This document shows positions 1 to 5,152 of a DNA stretch of 5,152 nt, in pieces. The notes beneath the pieces were generated by a model. It saw nothing but the letters and a program-made list of their open reading frames with translations. It had not been told where the DNA came from and ran no database searches. Origin of the DNA: an uncultured Acidobacteriota bacterium (GTDB lineage: Bacteria > Acidobacteriota > Blastocatellia > Pyrinomonadales > Pyrinomonadaceae); the NCBI GenBank assembly GCA_902826385.1, contig CADEEU010000266.1, positions 1-5,152 of the forward strand, written 5' to 3'. Position 1 is the stretch's first letter, and each line of letters starts with the position of its first letter. The translations under genes were made by a program, and so were the position numbers.

Positions 1-754
1 GATGGCGGTTATTCAGTTGGGTACGTTGGCGGCTGTGTTTGTTTATTTTGCGTCGGACATCCTCGGCATCGTATCTGCGTTTTTCAGCGATCATTGGGCC
101 CTGATCACGCGAAAGCGCGGTCGGATGCATTCCGGAACGCGCGGCGTCCGGCCGATTTGGCTGTCACATGAGGCGTGGCTTGGATGGCTCATAATTGTTG
201 GATCGATACCGATAGGGGTGGTCGGTTTGATTTTTAAGGACTTTATCGAAGGGCCGGGAACGAAAAATCTTTGGTTTATCTCGATAATGCTAATTAGCGT
301 CGGCCTTTTGCTCGCCGTCGCGGAACTGGTCGGAAGCCAGCGTAAAACCGTAAGAGATCTGGGCCTTGGCGATGCAATCGCTGTAGGGCTCGCACAGGTT
401 TTGGCGTTGATGCCGGGAGCAAGCCGATCCGGTTCGACGATTATGGGCGGACTTTTTGCCGGGCAGACGCGCGAAACGGCAGCGAGATTTTCGTTCCTGC
501 TCTCGATCCCGGCAATCACGGCCAGCGGGCTGCTTGAACTGCGTGAAGCATGGCACATCCTGCCGCAAGAAAGCTTCATGCCCTTGCTTGCCGCGACAAT
601 TGTGGCCGGCATTGTGGGTTATCTGGCAATTTGGTTTCTCCTCGCATTTCTTCGGAAGCATTCGACGGCTATCTTTATTGTCTATCGAGTCGTTTTGGGT
701 TTAGTTCTTCTGGGGCTGTTGTGGTTTGGACTGCTGAACCCAACTGTAACTTAG
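1..754 (+). CDS. uppP: Undecaprenyl-diphosphatase UppP/BacA (5' end cut by window edge)
   Basis: This integral membrane enzyme removes a phosphate from undecaprenyl diphosphate, regenerating the lipid carrier for peptidoglycan and other envelope polymers; extra copies give bacitracin resistance in known systems. The visible 250 residues are highly hydrophobic with about six or seven membrane segments. Residues 138-147 read PGASRSGSTI, the family's catalytic signature with its essential arginine (R142 here), followed by the conserved RETAARFSFLLSIPAI stretch at 157-172. The opening VIQLGTLAAV normally lies about 40 residues into the protein. The ATG at base 2 is therefore probably internal, and the N-terminal acidic and histidine active-site motif lies upstream of the window. 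The charged loop at residues 30-58 is longer than in E. coli UppP, as in many non-proteobacterial homologues. The gene ends in TAG 12 nt before recJ, suggesting co-transcription. Family assignment is very secure; the true start is unseen. Confidence 0.95.
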   Translation, partial: MAVIQLGTLAAVFVYFASDILGIVSAFFSDHWALITRKRGRMHSGTRGVRPIWLSHEAWLGWLIIVGSIPIGVVGLIFKDFIEGPGTKNLWFISIMLISVGLLLAVAELVGSQRKTVRDLGLGDAIAVGLAQVLALMPGASRSGSTIMGGLFAGQTRETAARFSFLLSIPAITASGLLELREAWHILPQESFMPLLAATIVAGIVGYLAIWFLLAFLRKHSTAIFIVYRVVLGLVLLGLLWFGLLNPTVT

Positions 755-769
755 GTCTGGTATTAAGTG
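752..769 (+). promoter_or_regulatory. uppP-recJ junction: paired in-frame stops and GTG start
   Basis: The uppP stop TAG (752-754) is followed in the same frame by GTC TGG TAT, a second stop TAA (764-766), and at once the recJ GTG. The only Shine-Dalgarno-like bases are AGG at 753-755, overlapping the stop and about 11 nt from the start, which is weak and rather distant. The arrangement suggests recJ translation depends on ribosomes finishing uppP (coupling or reinitiation). This is inferred from spacing only. Confidence 0.35.
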
Positions 770-2467
770 GAAAAACGCTGGACGATAATTAAACACGATT
801 ATGAAATGGTAAGCTCGCTTGCCCGCGAAATTTCTGTAACGCCACTGGTCGCCGCACTTCTTATTTCGCGAGGGTTTGGCGAACCAGAATCCGCGCGGCG
901 TTTCCTTAACCCCGATCTCGAAGATCTACATGATCCGTTCCTGTTAAATGGAATGGACGACGCTGTTGCGCGAATAAAAACGGCAATCGAGCGCGGCGAG
1001 CGGATAATGATCTGGGGCGATTACGACGTCGACGGGACAACAGGAACCGTCCTGCTGAGAAAAGCTCTCAGACATCTCGGCGTCGAAACCGAATTCCACA
1101 TTCCGAACCGATTTACCGAAGGTTACGGACTAAATATCGATGCGTTAAAGAAAGCAAAGTCAGACGGCGTAAGCCTCGTCATAAGCGTGGATTGCGGTAC
1201 GCGCAGCTTCGAGCCCGTCGCATGGGCGGCCGAAAACGGGCTGGACGTGATAATAACCGACCACCATCTCTCCGATCCGATACGCGGTCTTCCGCCCGCG
1301 GTTGCGGTTGTAAATCCTAACCAAACAGGCTGCACTTATCCCGACAAAGAGCTCGCCGGCGTGGGTGTTGCATTAAAGCTGGCCTTGGCACTTTTAGGCG
1401 AACGAGTGGACGAAAAGATCCTCGCCGAATTCCTGGAGATTGCCGCGATCGGCACGGTTGCCGACGTGATGAAATTGACCGGTGAGAACCGCTCGATCGT
1501 AACGCTCGGTCTGCGACAATTATCACACTCCCGCAATAACGGTCTGCGTGCATTGATGGAAGTTTCGGACTGTACGTCCGAGATGACCAGTCTGCATATC
1601 GGTTTTCGAATCGCCCCAAGAATAAACGCGGCCGGCCGGATGGATGTGGCGCGGCATGTAGTCGAGCTGCTCGAAAGCAAAGATTTTAATGACGCTCGGC
1701 GCTTAGCCGGCATACTCGACAGCCGTAATCGCGAACGACAGAAAGTTCAGCAGCAGGTGACCGAAACCGCAATGTTTCAGGCGGCAGAGTACAGCAATCA
1801 ACGCTTTATTGTTGTCGCCGGCGACAATTGGCACCGCGGCGTTATAGGTTTGGCTGCTTCGCGCGTTGCCGAAAGACTTTATCGGCCCGCGATAGTTCTC
1901 TCGATTGAAAACGGCATCGCTCACGGCAGTGCCCGCAGTATTGCAAACTTTCATCTTCTTAACGCACTCGATCACTGTGCTGAAGTTTTCGAACAATTTG
2001 GCGGACACGCGGCGGCGGCAGGAATGCAGATCAAGACCGATCGCATCGACGAATTAAGAACGCGGTTGAACGATTATGCGCACTCGAATTTAAGAGACGA
2101 CGATCTGGTACCGGAACTAAAGATCGACGCACTGGTAACGCCTCAGACCTTAAGCCTGAAAATGCTCGAACAAGTGAAATGTCTTGAACCGTTCGGCGTC
2201 GGTAATCCAAAACCGCTTTTTGTCACTAAAGGGCTGGTTGTCCGCGATGAGCCGTTCGTCATGAAAGAAAAACATCTTAAAATAAAACTTGAAGATACGG
2301 CGGGGAAACGATTTGAAGCAGTTTGGTGGGACGGCGTTGACCGATCAAAAAAGCGAACGCTGCGGCCCGGTTCCAGCATCGAATTGGCTTACACTGCCGA
2401 AGCAAACGAATGGCAGGGAAATACAAGACTTCAGCTAGTGGTCGAAGATCTGAGGATAGATAACTAA
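767..2467 (+). CDS. recJ: Single-stranded-DNA-specific exonuclease RecJ
   Basis: RecJ degrades single-stranded DNA 5' to 3' in recombinational repair, mismatch repair and processing of stalled forks, in the cytoplasm with Mn2+ or Mg2+. The 566-residue length is normal. The N-terminal region has the usual VTPLVAALLISRGF and FLNPDLEDLHDPF pattern (residues 24-58). The DHH catalytic domain shows DYDVDG at 85-90, VDCG at 141-144, DHH at 165-167, and GTVAD at 229-233 followed by LTGENR at 237-242, so every metal-ligand motif is present. NAAGRMD lies at 287-293. The DHHA1 domain has WHRGVIG at 355-361, GSARSI at 387-392 and GGHAAAAG at 412-419. The C-terminal ~110 residues (about 455-566) match the OB-like DNA-binding domain, including FEAVWWDG at 516-523. 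GTG at 767 is chosen because an in-frame TAA directly precedes it and the resulting EKRW opening is typical; the next in-frame ATG is at codon 14. It appears intact and is probably expressed with its neighbours. Confidence 0.97.
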   Translation: MEKRWTIIKHDYEMVSSLAREISVTPLVAALLISRGFGEPESARRFLNPDLEDLHDPFLLNGMDDAVARIKTAIERGERIMIWGDYDVDGTTGTVLLRKALRHLGVETEFHIPNRFTEGYGLNIDALKKAKSDGVSLVISVDCGTRSFEPVAWAAENGLDVIITDHHLSDPIRGLPPAVAVVNPNQTGCTYPDKELAGVGVALKLALALLGERVDEKILAEFLEIAAIGTVADVMKLTGENRSIVTLGLRQLSHSRNNGLRALMEVSDCTSEMTSLHIGFRIAPRINAAGRMDVARHVVELLESKDFNDARRLAGILDSRNRERQKVQQQVTETAMFQAAEYSNQRFIVVAGDNWHRGVIGLAASRVAERLYRPAIVLSIENGIAHGSARSIANFHLLNALDHCAEVFEQFGGHAAAAGMQIKTDRIDELRTRLNDYAHSNLRDDDLVPELKIDALVTPQTLSLKMLEQVKCLEPFGVGNPKPLFVTKGLVVRDEPFVMKEKHLKIKLEDTAGKRFEAVWWDGVDRSKKRTLRPGSSIELAYTAEANEWQGNTRLQLVVEDLRIDN

Positions 2468-2480
2468 TTAAGTAATTAAG
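2465..2480 (+). repeat. 8-bp tandem duplication at recJ stop / lptC-like start
   Basis: TAATTAAG occurs twice head to tail (2465-2472 and 2473-2480). The first copy contains the recJ stop TAA and the last base of the second copy is the G of the next gene's GTG. Read in frame the segment is TAA TTA AGT AAT TAA GTG, so a second stop sits just before the start. No Shine-Dalgarno sequence lies at normal distance; GAGGA at 2452-2456 is about 24 nt away. It looks like a small slippage or duplication event at an operon junction. Confidence 0.6.
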
Positions 2481-5104
2481 TGCCGGACACAAAGGACGCA
2501 ATACAAAAGAATTTCAATCTGCGGGCCCGCCTTCCAAAGGTGTTCGGAGCGGCGGCTATAGTTCTGTTGGCCGCAACGGCGATCACTCTGCTCGTGACGA
2601 TCTTTTTCACCGGCCGCGATCCGGAATTCAGGATGAAAGGCTTTCCGACCTCTTTATCCAAAGACGTCGTCGCGTCTATAGACAATTACGAGCGGCGGGA
2701 GATGGACGGCGAACTGACCAAATATTACATCCGCGCCGACAGGGCCGTTTCGTTCGCCGACAATCATCAGGAACTCGAAAACGTATTTCTCGAAGTCTTC
2801 AACGAAGACGGCTCGGCTTCGGATAAAATTTCCGCTCAGAAAGCCATCTACGTTCCCGCCGAAAACAAAAATTTCACCGCTTATTTTGCCGGTGCTGTCG
2901 ATATCGCTACTCGCGATAACTTAAAAGTAAAGACCGAACAGCTTACATACACGAAAGAAACCGAGATCGCGCTTGCCGAAGAGCTTATCGAATTCGAACG
3001 CAATAACGTGTCGGGCAAATCTTTTGGAGCAACCGTCCGTGTTCGGGAAAAGCTGCTTGAACTCCAGCGTGACGTACAAATCAACGCGGCGTCAGAAAAC
3101 AACGGCGACCAGGCAAAGCTTACCGCCGGAAACGCTGTTTACGATCATGCGAACGAAAAAATAGAATTGCGTGACGCGGTCGCGGTTTCAATCAACTCTC
3201 CGGCGGCAAACGGAAAGCCGGAACGCAAAAGCGACCTGAACGCGGCGAGAGCGATTGCTTATTTGTTGCCCGGCGAAGGTGAGAGTCGCGACTTCACCAA
3301 GGTCGAGCTTTTCGACGGTGTAAAAATCTCGACGGTCGAAGCTCAACAGCAACCGACGCGCATTTCCTCGAACTATGCGCTGTTTGAAAAAACCGCTGAT
3401 AGGTTCGAGCTAAAAGATTCCGTCCACATCGCAACCGTTTCCGGCGAAAAACCGACAGACATTCGTGCCGGCTCGGCTATTTATCAGCAATCGGCCGGCA
3501 AAATCGATCTTACAGGCAGTGCCGAAGTTTCTCAGCCTTCGAGCATCGTAAAAGGCGACCGTATTTTTGCCCAGCTCGATGGTGCAAAAAAACTGCAGCT
3601 TGCCGAATCAAAGGGAAATGCCTCCGCCGCATCCACCACGTCGGACCGTACGGTCAATGTCGTTGGGTCTGAGCTTCGCGCAATTTTCTCCGACGCACAA
3701 ATTTTGAATAAAGCCGAAGTCAACGGTGCCAGCCGGACTGAGATCATTCCGTCAAATCCTGGCGAGTATTCAAAGGTCACTATGAACGCCGCCAGCGGCA
3801 TCGACGTAAATTTCAAAGGCGAAAATTTGCTCGATCGCATTGTGACCGAAGGACGGACGGATTTAGCGGTTGAAGTCCCGAACAATTCGCCCGACGCTTC
3901 AAACAAAAATTTGAGTGCCGATTCCGTCACGACTTCATTTGGACCAAACGGAAAGGATATGACAAAGGCATCGGCGTCGGGCAACGCACAACTGACGGCG
4001 ACGCCGTTGCGCGAATCGGAAGCGAACTACAAAACTACGGTAAATGCACCACGCTTTGATTGCGATTTTTTCGCGACGGGAAATAATCTAAGAACCTGCA
4101 TAGGCGGCGCAAAAACAAAAACAGTGCGCGTTCCGACGATGCCCGCAGTCGAACGCGGAACGCAAACAATCACGTCGGAAAAATTGACGGCAGATTTCGG
4201 GCAAAATTCGAGCGGCGTAGAAAAATTAGAAGCGTCTGGCAACGCAAATTTTACGGAGCTTGACCGCAACGCTTCATCCGACAGAATGATCTTTACCTCG
4301 ACCGACCAAACATTAAGAATGCGCGGCGGCGAGCCGAAGGTTTGGGACAGCCGTGCCCGTGCAAAAGCTCCCGAGATCGACTGGAACACACAGAATCAAA
4401 AGTCCGAACTTCGCGGCGGCACTAGCACGACTTACTACAGCCAGGGAAAAACCGGCGGAGCAACGCCGTTCGAAGAAACCGAAAAACCCGTATACGTAAC
4501 TTCGCAAACCGCAAACTTCGACCATGCTGCAAAGGTCGCGGTCTTTACCGGAAATGCAAGAACCTGGCAGGAAAATAATTATGTCCGGGGCGAACAACTG
4601 ACCGTGATCGAACCGGAAGGAAGATTCGTGGCCGAAAATAACGTCCAAAGCCTTTTGTACGACGCCAAGAGAAAGGAAAACGGAATCGAAACAAATCAGC
4701 CGATCTTCGTCGCGGCCCGCAAACTGACTTATACTCGAAATAACCGGCTGCTGCGGTACGAGAACGGCGTCGACATCCGTCAGGGAAAGGACCGCGTAAC
4801 GGGCGAAGTCGCAAATATATTCTTGAACGAATCGAACGAAGCCGATCGGACCGAAATCGAGACAAATGTTGTTATGACCCAACCCGACCGGCGTGCCGTG
4901 GCCGATTACGTAAGATACGAAAAGAACACCGACACCGTTTTCCTTCGCGGAAATCCGGCGACGGTTGAAGACGCAATTCAAGGCAAATCGCAGGGAGCCG
5001 AGATGACAATCAACCTTAGCGAAAACCGGGTCGCCAGTCAGGGCCCGTCAAAACAGAACCCGTCCGGCCGTGTCCGCTCGGTTTACAAGATCAAAAACCA
5101 ATAA
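2480..5104 (+). CDS. Long LptC/OstA(LptA)-like lipopolysaccharide-export periplasmic protein
   Basis: Probable lipopolysaccharide transport protein: LptC anchors to the inner membrane, takes LPS from the LptBFG ABC transporter and hands it to LptA, both being beta-jellyroll proteins. Residues 1-20 are basic (K5, K10, R15, R17, K20), residues 21-43 form one transmembrane helix without a lipobox, and the remaining ~830 residues should be periplasmic. Residues about 50-200 resemble LptC, with YYIRADRAVSFADNHQELE at 82-100 and ISAQKAIYV at 117-125. After that, short OstA-like modules of about 25-35 residues recur to the C-terminus, for example ASGNAQLTA at 498-506 and ASGNANFTE at 585-593. The end (839-870) looks like an LptA C-terminal strand. 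E. coli LptC has about 190 residues, so this protein is over four times longer and may combine LptC and LptA roles. It is rich in Ala, Asn, Ser, Thr, Glu and Lys, with only two cysteines (528, 540). GTG 2480 is chosen because TAA directly precedes it and the first in-frame ATG (codon 52) would lose the membrane anchor. Family level is fairly sure; the exact role is inferred. Confidence 0.85.
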   Translation: MPDTKDAIQKNFNLRARLPKVFGAAAIVLLAATAITLLVTIFFTGRDPEFRMKGFPTSLSKDVVASIDNYERREMDGELTKYYIRADRAVSFADNHQELENVFLEVFNEDGSASDKISAQKAIYVPAENKNFTAYFAGAVDIATRDNLKVKTEQLTYTKETEIALAEELIEFERNNVSGKSFGATVRVREKLLELQRDVQINAASENNGDQAKLTAGNAVYDHANEKIELRDAVAVSINSPAANGKPERKSDLNAARAIAYLLPGEGESRDFTKVELFDGVKISTVEAQQQPTRISSNYALFEKTADRFELKDSVHIATVSGEKPTDIRAGSAIYQQSAGKIDLTGSAEVSQPSSIVKGDRIFAQLDGAKKLQLAESKGNASAASTTSDRTVNVVGSELRAIFSDAQILNKAEVNGASRTEIIPSNPGEYSKVTMNAASGIDVNFKGENLLDRIVTEGRTDLAVEVPNNSPDASNKNLSADSVTTSFGPNGKDMTKASASGNAQLTATPLRESEANYKTTVNAPRFDCDFFATGNNLRTCIGGAKTKTVRVPTMPAVERGTQTITSEKLTADFGQNSSGVEKLEASGNANFTELDRNASSDRMIFTSTDQTLRMRGGEPKVWDSRARAKAPEIDWNTQNQKSELRGGTSTTYYSQGKTGGATPFEETEKPVYVTSQTANFDHAAKVAVFTGNARTWQENNYVRGEQLTVIEPEGRFVAENNVQSLLYDAKRKENGIETNQPIFVAARKLTYTRNNRLLRYENGVDIRQGKDRVTGEVANIFLNESNEADRTEIETNVVMTQPDRRAVADYVRYEKNTDTVFLRGNPATVEDAIQGKSQGAEMTINLSENRVASQGPSKQNPSGRVRSVYKIKNQ

Positions 5105-5152
5105 CGGCGGCCGAATTGTCAATTTTCAATTGTAAATTAAAATTCCATCCCG
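5105..5152. other. AT-rich intergenic tail, no gene seen
   Basis: These last 48 bases follow the TAA of the lptC-like gene. After a short GC-rich piece (CGGCGGCCG, 5105-5113) the sequence becomes strongly AT-rich. No start codon with a ribosome binding site and no GC-rich hairpin plus T-run is visible. Whether the operon continues to further lpt genes cannot be seen. Confidence 0.6.
5114..5138. repeat. AT-rich direct and inverted repeat after the lptC-like gene
   Basis: AATTGTCAATT (5114-5124) recurs as AATTGTAAATT (5128-5138), a 10 of 11 match at a 14-nt period. The same stretch contains a near-palindrome at 5121-5138 centred on CAATTG (5127-5132), with only one symmetric mismatched pair. 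It may be a dispersed intergenic repeat, a protein-binding site or a weak hairpin; the sequence alone does not decide. Confidence 0.5.

Noticed and set aside
2..4. ATG at base 2 as the native uppP start
   Set aside because: The following VIQLGT segment normally lies about 40 residues into the family, and the N-terminal active-site motif would be missing; the gene is more likely cut by the window edge.
91..612. 173-codon minus-strand open frame opposite uppP
   Set aside because: Rich in Ser, Pro, Arg and Ile with no motif; it is a shadow of the clearly conserved uppP frame.
2633..2635. First in-frame ATG of the lptC-like gene as its start
   Set aside because: It would remove the basic N-terminus and the transmembrane helix that are expected of LptC-type proteins; GTG at 2480 keeps both.
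3532..3984. 150-codon minus-strand open frame
   Set aside because: Same situation as the other antisense frames inside the lptC-like gene; no ribosome site or family resemblance.
4313..4981. 222-codon open frame on the minus strand
   Set aside because: It lies wholly inside the lptC-like gene, has no recognisable domain, and its residues look like the reverse reading of an Asn/Glu/Lys-rich coding sequence. The + strand gene explains the region.
5121..5138. Near-palindrome as a rho-independent terminator
   Set aside because: The stem would be almost all A-T and is not followed by a T-run on the + strand, so it does not meet the usual terminator pattern.

Overview
The window holds three genes, all on the + strand, in one tight run that looks like part of an operon. 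In order they are the 3' part of an undecaprenyl-diphosphatase gene (uppP, also called bacA), a complete recJ, and a complete gene for an 874-residue membrane-anchored periplasmic protein. The third protein begins like LptC and continues as a long series of OstA/LptA-type beta modules. The two inner spacers are 12 nt each. All three genes lie in the same reading frame. Both complete genes start with GTG, preceded directly by an in-frame TAA.

The presence of LptC-type lipopolysaccharide export machinery points to a Gram-negative (diderm) bacterium. Roughly balanced base composition and the style of the RecJ and LptC-like proteins suggest Acidobacteriota, perhaps the Blastocatellia/Pyrinomonadaceae side. 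This is a tentative impression from memory of related proteins, not a search result.

Layout: bases 1-754, uppP without its N-terminal ~40 codons; 755-766, spacer; 767-2467, recJ; 2468-2479, spacer, which with the flanking bases forms an 8-bp tandem duplication; 2480-5104, lptC/ostA-like gene; 5105-5152, AT-rich non-coding tail with a short direct and inverted repeat. No RNA gene, insertion sequence, CRISPR array or convincing promoter or terminator was seen.

Functionally, UppP regenerates the undecaprenyl phosphate carrier used for peptidoglycan and O-antigen synthesis. The LptC-like protein should receive lipopolysaccharide from the inner-membrane LptBFG transporter and pass it along the periplasm. 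RecJ, a DNA-repair exonuclease, sits between these two envelope genes with no obvious mechanistic link. The most interesting object is the long LptC-like protein: it is several times the size of classical LptC and could be LptC and LptA functions in one chain. No clearly new defence or mobile system is visible.
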